Assembly: GCA_009928435.1 (NCBI GenBank)
Contig: JAABNQ010000021.1
Location: 1 to 49,138, forward strand
Direction of reading: 5' to 3'
Origin: Bacillus sp. HF117_J1_D
GTDB taxonomy: Bacteria > Bacillota > Bacilli > Bacillales > Bacillaceae_C
Length of the DNA stretch: 49,138 nt
Part shown: positions 41,162 through 48,185 of the stretch, in pieces
Layout: the number at the start of each line of letters is the position of its first letter
Position numbering within the stretch: position 1 is the first letter of the stretch
Notes under the pieces: model-generated
What the model was told of the DNA's origin: nothing
The model's database searches: none
The model's input: only the letters and a program-made list of their open reading frames with translations
Translations under genes and position numbers: made by a program

Positions 41162-41204
41162 TGTGGATGAATAATGTGGATATGTGGATAACTACTGTGG
41201 ATAA
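41162..41204. other. DnaA-box cluster upstream of rlmH
   Basis: Four boxes in one orientation within 43 bp: TGTGGATGA 41162-41170, TGTGGATAT 41175-41183, TGTGGATAA 41183-41191 and TGTGGATAA 41196-41204 (last two perfect). It corresponds in place to the DnaA-binding cluster at yydA(rlmH)-yycS of B. subtilis. Confidence 0.85.
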
Positions 41205-41260
41205 AGTGTTTGTTGTGTGTTTGTAACCTGTGTGTAATCTAAAGGAAGGAATTGGACAAC

Positions 41261-41740
41261 ATGAACATCACCATTATTTCAGTCGGAAAAATAAAAGAAA
41301 AACATATGAAGCAGGGCATTGATGAATACCTCAAACGCCTTTCGGCTTACACCAAAATCAACATCCTTGAACTCCCCGACGAAAAAGCTCCAGAACACTT
41401 AAGCCAAACTCAAATGCAACAAATCAAGAAAAAAGAAGGAGATCGTATCCTCGACAAAATCCATCCCGACGCCTACGTCATCGCCTTGGCCATTGAGGGC
41501 AAACAGGCGAGCAGCGAACAATTCGCAGAGCACCTCGGTCGCTTGTCCGCATCCGGTAAAAACAGCGCTGTCTTTGTTATTGGCGGGTCCCTTGGTTTGA
41601 GCGATGAAGTCATGAAGAGGGCAGACGAAGCACTGTCTTTCTCGAAAATGACCTTTCCGCACCAGTTGATGAGATTGATCTTGGTTGAGCAGGTGTATCG
41701 GGCGTTTAGAATATTGAGGGGGGAACCGTACCATAAGTAA
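41261..41740 (+). CDS. rlmH: 23S rRNA (pseudouridine1915-N3)-methyltransferase RlmH
   Basis: 159-aa SPOUT methyltransferase, [33 protein letters not shown] ... [18 protein letters not shown] ... RGEPYHK, intact and full length. ATG 41261 gives the usual N-terminus; a TTG 9 bp upstream has poor spacing. Its 3' end is the integration site used by SCC-type cassettes, which keep the gene intact because the att core encodes the last residues. Here foreign-looking DNA starts directly after the stop. Confidence 0.98.
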   Translation: MNITIISVGKIKEKHMKQGIDEYLKRLSAYTKINILELPDEKAPEHLSQTQMQQIKKKEGDRILDKIHPDAYVIALAIEGKQASSEQFAEHLGRLSASGKNSAVFVIGGSLGLSDEVMKRADEALSFSKMTFPHQLMRLILVEQVYRAFRILRGEPYHK

Positions 41741-41757
41741 ATGAGGTTTTTTCTCTC
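41722..41757 (+). other. Putative SCC-type attachment site at the rlmH 3' end
   Basis: The core TACCATAAGTAAATGAGG followed by TTTTTT encodes the end ...PYHK-stop. It corresponds to the staphylococcal attB/attR form TATCATAA...TGATGCGGTTTTT. This would be the rlmH-side junction. The second copy at the far end of the element lies beyond the window. Confidence 0.6.
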
Positions 41758-41791
41758 CCAAATTCAAAAAGGTATGACTTGGTTAAAATTA

Positions 41792-41820
41792 TTGACGTGG
41801 TTTTTTTATTGGTATATTAT
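41792..41820 (+). promoter_or_regulatory. Promoter of the restriction gene
   Basis: -35 TTGACG (41792-41797), 17-bp spacer, -10 TATTAT (41815-41820), about 60 bp before the TTG start. It lies only ~50 bp inside the att site. Confidence 0.75.
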
Positions 41821-41878
41821 ATATGCATGTCAATGATTATTAACTTGGTAAGTGAAATTGAATTCAGGGGGATTTTTT

Positions 41879-43207
41879 TTGCGTAATATAAACCTTGTAG
41901 CATTACGAATTAACATTGAAAAATTGCTTGAGCAAAAAAAGAAAAATCAAAGTGATTTATCTCTAGACAGTAGCATTGTAAGTAAAATATTAAATGGAAA
42001 GAGAACTCCTACTATTCAACAGCTGGAAGTATTAGCCCAAGATTTAGAGGTTAGCGTGTCGGAATTAGTTGATACCAAAGAATACGAACGTTTTAAGAAA
42101 TATCTAAATGAACATGAAAATCTTTATGATATGTATCATAGCGATGGCCAAAAACTAATGCGCTCATCGAGTAAAGACATTATTGAGGCTTTGGGAGAAG
42201 AAGGTTTAAGGTCCTTAGTATTTAATGTTCTTTGCGGTGGAAATGTTCGAGACATTACAGAATTTATGACTAGAAACAGACTTATAATATCAAATGCAGG
42301 TATTTTCAAGTTATTGTGTGACTTAGAACACGATGATAATAATACGTATAATTATTTGGACTTCTTAGGTAAATCATTACAATTAGCTAGTAACGACAAT
42401 CAACGTTTGCTACCGTTATGGTTAATGGGCTTAACTAAGAAGGGATTGGATAATATTGTTCGAGGGCGTGAAAATTTAAACGACTATACAAATAAACTAA
42501 CAAACACATTTGAAGAGGTAGTACCATTATTAGAAAATAATTTTGGTGAAATTCAGGGTACTCTCTCAATTAGTGGAAAAGAAATAAATGTAGATTGGAA
42601 TTTTTTAAATAATCTCTTCACAGCAATTGGAGCTCAAACTTTAACTGTTCGAGGTTCATCGAAGTCAATGAGTGGAAAACTCTTTGAAAAGTTGATTTTA
42701 GGTGCAGCACTTACGCTATTTGGGTTTGAATACTGCCAAGAGGTACCAGAAACTATTGACCCATCACAAAAGTTATTTTGGTTATCCTCATCTGAGGAAG
42801 AAGAGAGAGAAATTGATGCTACAGTAGTCTTCAATCAAAAGGCTGTTCGAATTGACATTGGTTTTATTGGTAAAGGAAACCCAGAGATTGCTACTGATAA
42901 GATGACCCGTTTTAGAAGTGAGAGTGAAATTGGAAAATTGGACCACTCAACTAAAACTATAGTTATTGTTGATACTATTGGAACTAATAGTCATATGAGT
43001 TCTATTGCAGAAAGTATTGAGGGTTATGCAGTTGAGATGAAAGATGAGCTTTGGATAAAACACTTTTCAAAATACCTAGATAACTGTTTAGGTACAGGTG
43101 GCATATTAGCAGATTTAGATGATGAAGAAGTTCATAAGTGGATTGAAGAAGGCTTGGAAAATATAAATCTTGCTCAATTCGTACAAAAAATAGATGATGA
43201 AGAGTAA
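41879..43207 (+). CDS. XRE-HTH fused putative type II restriction endonuclease (CfrBI-like)
   Basis: 442 aa with the TTG start at 41879, which has AGGGGGA six nt upstream; the frame's GTG 27 bp earlier has no SD. Residues about 8-60 are an XRE-type helix-turn-helix (SSIVSKILNGKRTPTIQQLEVLAQDL). The C-terminal half contains GSSKSMSGKLFEKLILGAAL and EREIDATVVF ... VRIDIGFIG, compatible with a PD-(D/E)xK nuclease core and with the CfrBI family. Convergent with a methyltransferase gene 52 bp away. The fused HTH may replace a separate C (controller) protein. Recognition sequence cannot be inferred reliably. Confidence 0.7.
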   Translation: MRNINLVALRINIEKLLEQKKKNQSDLSLDSSIVSKILNGKRTPTIQQLEVLAQDLEVSVSELVDTKEYERFKKYLNEHENLYDMYHSDGQKLMRSSSKDIIEALGEEGLRSLVFNVLCGGNVRDITEFMTRNRLIISNAGIFKLLCDLEHDDNNTYNYLDFLGKSLQLASNDNQRLLPLWLMGLTKKGLDNIVRGRENLNDYTNKLTNTFEEVVPLLENNFGEIQGTLSISGKEINVDWNFLNNLFTAIGAQTLTVRGSSKSMSGKLFEKLILGAALTLFGFEYCQEVPETIDPSQKLFWLSSSEEEEREIDATVVFNQKAVRIDIGFIGKGNPEIATDKMTRFRSESEIGKLDHSTKTIVIVDTIGTNSHMSSIAESIEGYAVEMKDELWIKHFSKYLDNCLGTGGILADLDDEEVHKWIEEGLENINLAQFVQKIDDEE

Positions 43208-43233
43208 TGATATGAAAAAGTAAGGATTGCATT

Positions 43234-43262
43234 AAAAAAAGCAGGGGGACCCCCTGCTTTTA
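43234..43262. terminator. Bidirectional terminator between restriction and modification genes
   Basis: A-run, GCAGGGG (43241-43247) / CCCCTGC (43251-43257), T-run. Shared by the two convergent genes. Confidence 0.9.
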
Positions 43263-44408
43263 TCGTTTTATTTCGATATCATCAAATATATCGAAATATA
43301 ATTGTTGTAAATCATTAACTGTAGCTTCAATATACTCTTCTTCTTTCTCAATCAGGATAAATCTGCGTTCTAAATCAACCGCTGCTTTTCCAGTTGTACC
43401 TATTCCTCCAAATGGGTCTAAAACTACATCATTTTTAAACGAGTAATATTTTATCACTCTTTGAGCAAGTTCCTTTGGGAAAATAGCTCTATGTCTCTTA
43501 TCTCTTGCTGGACTGATATACCAAATGTTTGTTTTCTCATAATCATCATCGACTTTTGAGTCTTGCACTAATTCTTGATTGGGGTGTTTACGAATAAACC
43601 AGTCAATTAATTTATCTGACTTTTTTCTATATACCAGTATATTTTCTGTTACAGGAACTGGCTTATATTGTAATGGGTTTCTGTCTGCAGCAAAGCGTCT
43701 TCCTCTTCCACTCGCCCATCCTGCACCTTCGGGTTTTTGCCAAATAATATCATCTACAAACTCGAATCCTTCCTCAATAAACAATCTGTGCATATCAAAA
43801 GGTACAGCAATTCTTTTTGATGCTTCACTTCTACTTGCACGTGGAATAAGAACTGGGGAAACATTCATAATAAAAAAACGACCTTCAACTAAAACTCTTG
43901 CACTTTTTCGGATGACTTCTCGAATTACTTCAAGATATTCCTCATAGGTTGCGTAATCGCTATACTCAGTCCGAGCATTATAGTATGGAGGTGAAGTGAA
44001 AATTAAATCAACCGATTCCTCAGGTAATGTGTCCAAGACTTCCCTACTATCCCCTTTTAAAATCATGTTAGGAAGAGGAGAAATAGGATACTTAGTTTTT
44101 TTGTTTTTAACCTTTTTTTCTTCCTTTTGACTAGAATAGCTTAATCTAGAGTCAATGACTTCTTTCTTAGTTGTCTTTTTCTTATCAATTTCTCCATTTT
44201 TAGCATTAATAATTACATGGCCAAGAAGAGTATTATTAGAACTTAAAAGAGGAACTCTCCATATATCGTATCTATCGTCAATTTCTGGTAAACCGAATTC
44301 AACATCATTTATTCCTTCACTATTTAAAAATACTGTAGATATTTCTTTAGCTTCTGCTACAGTCTTAACGTGGTAATTTCTTTGTTCACTAACAAGAACT
44401 TTAGACAT
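43260..44408 (-). CDS. DNA methyltransferase, beta class (probable N4-cytosine), with N-terminal extension
   Basis: 382 aa with ATG at 44408, eight nt after AGGAGGTC; the frame opens 36 bp earlier. The catalytic motif [11 protein letters not shown] (about residue 135) precedes the SAM motif [13 protein letters not shown] near the C-terminus, i.e. beta-class order; S-P-P-Y is typical of m4C enzymes, though m6A is not excluded. The first ~85 residues form an extra domain ([19 protein letters not shown]...) followed by a K-rich linker. It protects DNA from the convergent endonuclease. Confidence 0.88.
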   Translation of the reverse strand: MSKVLVSEQRNYHVKTVAEAKEISTVFLNSEGINDVEFGLPEIDDRYDIWRVPLLSSNNTLLGHVIINAKNGEIDKKKTTKKEVIDSRLSYSSQKEEKKVKNKKTKYPISPLPNMILKGDSREVLDTLPEESVDLIFTSPPYYNARTEYSDYATYEEYLEVIREVIRKSARVLVEGRFFIMNVSPVLIPRASRSEASKRIAVPFDMHRLFIEEGFEFVDDIIWQKPEGAGWASGRGRRFAADRNPLQYKPVPVTENILVYRKKSDKLIDWFIRKHPNQELVQDSKVDDDYEKTNIWYISPARDKRHRAIFPKELAQRVIKYYSFKNDVVLDPFGGIGTTGKAAVDLERRFILIEKEEEYIEATVNDLQQLYFDIFDDIEIKR

Positions 44409-44829
44409 GATTAGACCTCCTATTTCTTTTTCTATCAATATCAATTAATTATATAAAGCAAACACCACAGATTATTACGTGGTAAAGTTTTAGGATAAGA
44501 AGTCTTAAGTACTGGAATGTACATTATTTCATTTTACCTTATCCGAATAATTATTAATAGGGTTACTTAAAGATACCTAATATTTCAATTTATACAACCT
44601 CCCTTATTAACTATTAAGAAAATAATATATATTTATTTGCTCAACTACTTTAAATAAATTTCCGTTTGGAACGTATGTTCCTATTATATCACAAACTAGT
44701 AAAAGATGAATTGTTTCAAGCATCTTATTAACTTTTTCTCTGGCATAATTACCTGAATCAACAAATTGTTTAAATATATATTATTTACTTGAATATATTC
44801 ACAAATTGTAGATGTAGTGGAGGTTAATA
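44409..44829. other. Divergent intergenic region in the cassette
   Basis: 421 bp, very AT-rich, without an ORF that has a ribosome-binding site. It must hold the promoters of the methyltransferase (minus) and the RadC cluster (plus). The LexA box described separately lies at its centre. On the minus strand TGATATAAT (revcomp of 44684-44692) is an extended -10 candidate. Confidence 0.6.
44659..44687 (+). promoter_or_regulatory. LexA-boxed promoter of the RadC-DUF1643-DUF960 cluster
   Basis: -35 TTTCCG (44659-44664), 17-bp spacer, -10 TATTAT (44682-44687). The spacer contains GAACGTATGTTC (44669-44680), fitting the Bacillus LexA consensus. The 12-bp core is identical to the box at 26640-26651 and sits at the same place relative to -35 and -10. 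About 140 bp of leader precedes the RadC gene. Confidence 0.75.
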
Positions 44830-45309
44830 ATGAGCAAAAAATTTGATATTTTTGGGAATCTTGAAGTTTCAGCAAAAAGAGTTAATATTGTTTCACTAAA
44901 ATTAATAAAGGAATCTAGTTTACTCTACAAAGAACGGTCAGTTAGGTCACCTGAAGATGGTTATCGATTAATGAAGTTGTTTCTTGAAGATAAAGACCGT
45001 GAGCATTTCATTGTTGCTTCACTGGATACCAAAAATCAACCAGTTTCAATTAATGTCTGTCATATTGGTAGTTTAAACGCTAGTATAGTACATCCTAGAG
45101 AGGTGATGAAGTCAGCAATTCTTTCTAATGCCGCATCAATAATCGTTGGGCATAATCATCCATCAGGGCTACCTGAACCAAGTAAAGAAGATATTGAGGT
45201 TACAAGGAGATTAGCGGAAGCAGGTAAAATCATAGGCATAGACGTTCTTGACCATATCATCGTGGGCGATGAATCATTCATTTCATTGAAAGAAAAAGGC
45301 TATCTCTGA
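44830..45309 (+). CDS. RadC-like JAB-domain protein
   Basis: 159 aa. JAMM/MPN+ metal motif IIVGHNHPSGLPEPSKEDIEVTRRL, with the catalytic-type H-x-H ... S ... D set. It lacks the N-terminal helix-hairpin-helix of chromosomal RadC, as do the versions on phages, plasmids and SCC elements. Role unproven; such genes travel with mobile DNA. ATG behind GTGGAGGTTAATA. First gene after the LexA box. Confidence 0.9.
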   Translation: MSKKFDIFGNLEVSAKRVNIVSLKLIKESSLLYKERSVRSPEDGYRLMKLFLEDKDREHFIVASLDTKNQPVSINVCHIGSLNASIVHPREVMKSAILSNAASIIVGHNHPSGLPEPSKEDIEVTRRLAEAGKIIGIDVLDHIIVGDESFISLKEKGYL

Positions 45310-45324
45310 AAGGAGCAAAAAACA

Positions 45325-45840
45325 GTGAGAACAACAAAAAGCACGATAAAAACAGAAGTCACTTATGATGACGAAATGAAAAACAAGTATCTTATTAGGA
45401 AAGAGTGGGACAAAAACAAGAAAAAAGCACTTGTTATCATGAAAAACGCTGGTCAGGCAGATGAAATTGTGCAAGACCAAACAACGATGTACGTCATTAA
45501 TAACCTTTCTAAATTGGAATACGGTGTTGTCGATATTGTGAATTTATTTCCATCTATTGAAGGAGATGAAACGAAAGAGTCTGTGATTGGAAATTTGAAA
45601 TGTATTCAAGAAGCTATCGCTAGAGTAGATGATGTCATTATTGCGGTTGGAAAAGGAATAGAGGCAAACAAGAAAGCTGTGGAACGGTTAAACATGATTT
45701 TAGCCATATTGCTAGATAAGAGGGCAAACATTCTTCAAATAGAAGCAAATTTTGGTCGGAAAGGTTTCCATCCTCTCTATCCTGCTGTGAAACATCAGTG
45801 GAAATTAGTACCTTATGACGTTAGCAATAAGGTGAGCTAA
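45325..45840 (+). CDS. DUF1643 protein (SCC-associated)
   Basis: 171 aa, beginning MRTTKSTIKTEVTYDDEMKNKYLIRKEWDKNKKKALVIMKNAG... with the DUF1643 pattern (NLFPSIEGDE, VIIAVGKG, HPLYPAVKHQWKLVPY). GTG start behind AAAGGAGC, 15 bp after RadC. DUF1643 is one of the small conserved families accompanying ccr genes in staphylococcal cassettes. Molecular function unknown. Confidence 0.82.
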   Translation: MRTTKSTIKTEVTYDDEMKNKYLIRKEWDKNKKKALVIMKNAGQADEIVQDQTTMYVINNLSKLEYGVVDIVNLFPSIEGDETKESVIGNLKCIQEAIARVDDVIIAVGKGIEANKKAVERLNMILAILLDKRANILQIEANFGRKGFHPLYPAVKHQWKLVPYDVSNKVS

Positions 45841-45867
45841 TAATATCATATATGAAAGGAGCAAGCT

Positions 45868-46191
45868 ATGTTTTGTATCGAGCAACTGAAAAATTTTATG
45901 GAAAAGAAATTCGGTGTAGTAGTTGAATCAAATGAGGTAGGAGAGGAAACGGTACTTTTATATCATGAGGAACTGGACGAACAAATCATTTCAGAAGATG
46001 TGTTGCAAATATTACCGAATCCAGTTTTATTCCATACATATATATACAATGAAGAGTCAGAGTGGATTATTGGGATTGCTTTAGAAGCAGAAACCAATAA
46101 TCCGCTCTTTTTCGTTTGCTTGAAAGATGGGGTAAGGGTGTATGAGAAATTACTAAATGAGGGTGATAGTAAAAATGACAGAACAACGTAA
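45868..46191 (+). CDS. Small acidic cassette protein, candidate DNA mimic (SAUGI/DUF950-like position)
   Basis: 107 aa, 22 Asp/Glu against 8 Lys/Arg, so net charge about -14. Acidic residues cluster as NEVGEET, HEELDEQIISED and NEESEW. It sits between DUF1643 and DUF960 genes, where staphylococcal SCC elements carry DUF950 (SAUGI, a uracil-DNA-glycosylase inhibitor that mimics DNA). I see only faint similarity to SAUGI, so function is inference. ATG behind AAAGGAGCAAGCT; overlaps the next gene by 17 bp. Confidence 0.6.
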   Translation: MFCIEQLKNFMEKKFGVVVESNEVGEETVLLYHEELDEQIISEDVLQILPNPVLFHTYIYNEESEWIIGIALEAETNNPLFFVCLKDGVRVYEKLLNEGDSKNDRTT

Positions 46192-46483
46192 GCCACGATA
46201 TGTGACCAGAGCAATTAATGAAGAATTAAATATAGAAATACAAGTTCTTCTGTGGGAGCTGTTGGACTCAATTGCAATAAAAAGGGAAAATAAAATGGAT
46301 TATTTACAGGTTTTTGAAATTGTTAATATCGGCAATAAAATAAAAATCATTAATCGTCAGGAGCAGCCAACTATGAAGGAGGTATTAATAATAGAACAAG
46401 GTGCGTTGAACGTGAAGGATACTACTGTTTGGACAATTGATGAACCTGATAAGCTAACAATGTTATTTCCAAGTGATTATTAG
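46175..46483 (+). CDS. DUF960 protein (SCC-associated)
   Basis: 102 aa, MTEQRKPRYVTRAINEELNIEIQVLLWELLDSIAIKRENKMDYLQVFEI..., with the DUF960 pattern (RYVTR.I...L...LW.L.D...K..DYLQVF). ATG at 46175 behind GAGGGTGAT, translationally coupled to the acidic gene. Known as a companion of ccr genes; function unknown. Confidence 0.85.
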   Translation: MTEQRKPRYVTRAINEELNIEIQVLLWELLDSIAIKRENKMDYLQVFEIVNIGNKIKIINRQEQPTMKEVLIIEQGALNVKDTTVWTIDEPDKLTMLFPSDY

Positions 46484-46514
46484 TCAAAACAGGTATCTAA
46501 CTTTTAGAATCAAG

Positions 46515-46967
46515 TCAAATACCCTCTTCATGAATTTTATCCTTAATTTCCCTCACAAGTTTATAAAAGTAGTCGATAGTGAAGTCCGTCATAAGAATGG
46601 GCTTCTCTTTTTTTTGCTTCTGAAAATCCTTAAATAGCTCTTTTGTATTTTTGGCCTCTTCTGAACCAATCCTAACAAGTCTTTCATTATTTATCACCAT
46701 GTTTTCTATAAAGGATATGGTTTCTTCGGTTAATTTATAGGGTTTTCGTTTTCTTTGTATTTGGGGAGAAACAACTATTTCACCAATATGGCTCATTAAA
46801 TCAGCTTCAAGTGTTAGATTAAGTTCAACAATCCTTTGTTGACACTCTTTAATAATCTTATTAACTGTTCCCCTGCTCATGTTTATTAATCTGCTTATTT
46901 CTCTCTTATTATGACGCTTTATAAACCAAAGAATAAAAACGTCTCTTTTTTTGTCTAAAGGAATCAT
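46515..46967 (-). CDS. HTH-domain protein, unknown
   Basis: 150 aa. N-terminal helix-turn-helix (NKREISRLINMSRGTVNKIIKECQQRI, about residues 18-45), then a long charged alpha-helical region. The N-terminus resembles that of IS21-type transposases and site-specific regulators, but no catalytic domain follows. ATG behind TTTGGAGAAAATAAT. Oriented against its neighbours. It may be a cassette regulator or the remnant of a transposase. Confidence 0.6.
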   Translation of the reverse strand: MIPLDKKRDVFILWFIKRHNKREISRLINMSRGTVNKIIKECQQRIVELNLTLEADLMSHIGEIVVSPQIQRKRKPYKLTEETISFIENMVINNERLVRIGSEEAKNTKELFKDFQKQKKEKPILMTDFTIDYFYKLVREIKDKIHEEGI

Positions 46968-47170
46968 ATTATTTTCTCCAAATTATTTTTCATTTATTAT
47001 AACGTGTCCATTTTTAAATTACAATTTGGTATTCACATAACTATAATGATTTGCTCACAACAATCTATTAGATAGCCATATAGTATAAGCAAGCTTGGAA
47101 GATAAAAGATGCTACATTAATCTCCCTCTATGATTGCTTCAATTGGCTACAAAAAAGGAGGAAAAGGAAA

Positions 47171-47698
47171 ATGAAAAAATTCTTAAGTATTGATGAGGTA
47201 ATGGTAGATATGAGAAGTAGGACAAGATGGGATTTAGGATTTATTGAAGAATACCAAGCCTTTAATGACAAAAACCATGGGTTCGAAAATATTTTTGCTA
47301 CATTCTCTTATAATTTTCTTTTAGATGAAATAGCTGCAAATGAGGAGGACTGGGACACCTTTAAGAATTATATTGCAAGTGACTTTAATAACCTAAAATT
47401 TCCACCATGTCATTTGTATGTTGGGAGAGATGAAGTTACGGCTATATGGTTCACTCCTGACTTACTACTTATTTATGAGTTAGAAACCGAGGAGAAACAG
47501 CTGATAATGGAAAATATAGAAAATCAACTAATGGAATTAAAGCTGTGTAAATTAGAAGAGCTTGCCGCTAGTGAAGGAGACAGAGGGGTCGAAGAGGACT
47601 TATATCTGGAGTATTATCGAAAAAAGAAATTTTTGGATGCCCTACTATCTAGTGATATAAAGAAACCTAACTTAATTTCTGCAAAGGGGGAAGCATGA
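47171..47698 (+). CDS. Hypothetical cassette protein
   Basis: 175 aa, MKKFLSIDEVMVDMRSRTRWDLGFIEEYQAFND..., acidic, no signal peptide or membrane segment, no family recognised. Excellent SD (AAAAAAGGAGGAAAAGG). Its last bases overlap the start of the next gene, so the two belong to one operon leading to the Cch-like helicase. Confidence 0.75.
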   Translation: MKKFLSIDEVMVDMRSRTRWDLGFIEEYQAFNDKNHGFENIFATFSYNFLLDEIAANEEDWDTFKNYIASDFNNLKFPPCHLYVGRDEVTAIWFTPDLLLIYELETEEKQLIMENIENQLMELKLCKLEELAASEGDRGVEEDLYLEYYRKKKFLDALLSSDIKKPNLISAKGEA

Positions 47699-48135
47699 TG
47701 TCTTTAACAAAAGGGGAGCTTCAGCCTGTATTCCCTGAGAAAAATATTAATTTACACAGCTATCTCCCTCGTAATGTGCAAGTTCCCACATTACCAGAGG
47801 GAGTATCCATATTAACAATAACCAATTGTGTAATTAAGCCAAGTTCTCAGGGATACAATTTGATGAAGGAGCGAATTGAGGTAGATTTCATTGATGAAGA
47901 AAATCGACCTCTTAAGCAAGTTTTTTACCTTGATACGGGGATGGTGAACTTCGCAAAGTTTGTAGACAATATTTTTGAAGAAGTACCCATTGAAGAGTTT
48001 GACCCAAATATTCTTGTTGGAGTTAAAATCAAAGCATTTATTTTTCATAACTATCTAAGTAATGGAAAGGGATACGCAAACATAGCAACTTGCGAGTTGT
48101 ATGAACAAAATCAATCAGAGAGTAAGACTAGGTGA
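47695..48135 (+). CDS. Hypothetical protein preceding the helicase (possible ssDNA-binding protein)
   Basis: 146 aa, MMSLTKGELQPVFPEKNINLHSYLPRNVQVPTLPEGV..., mostly predicted beta with the look of an OB-like fold (VDFIDEENRPLKQVFYLDTG, ILVGVKIKAFIFHNYLSNGKGYANIATCELYE). In staphylococcal SCCs a small non-canonical ssDNA-binding protein gene (LP1413) lies next to cch; this gene has the matching place. Assignment is inference. ATG 47695 overlaps the preceding stop; a second ATG is at 47698. Confidence 0.65.
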   Translation: MMSLTKGELQPVFPEKNINLHSYLPRNVQVPTLPEGVSILTITNCVIKPSSQGYNLMKERIEVDFIDEENRPLKQVFYLDTGMVNFAKFVDNIFEEVPIEEFDPNILVGVKIKAFIFHNYLSNGKGYANIATCELYEQNQSESKTR

Positions 48136-48154
48136 GCCAACCTAGTCTTTTTAT
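48124..48154 (+). terminator. Terminator/attenuator before the helicase gene
   Basis: AAGACTAGGT (48124-48133) / ACCTAGTCTT (48140-48149) with the stop codon of the upstream gene inside, then TTTATAT. The helicase starts 31 bp further, so this could limit its expression. Confidence 0.8.
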
Positions 48155-48185
48155 ATATACAAATTGACTTAAAGGAGCAATATCA

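Noticed and set aside
46515-46967. IS21-type transposase
   Set aside because: Only the HTH resembles it; no DDE catalytic domain, no istB and no terminal repeats are visible.
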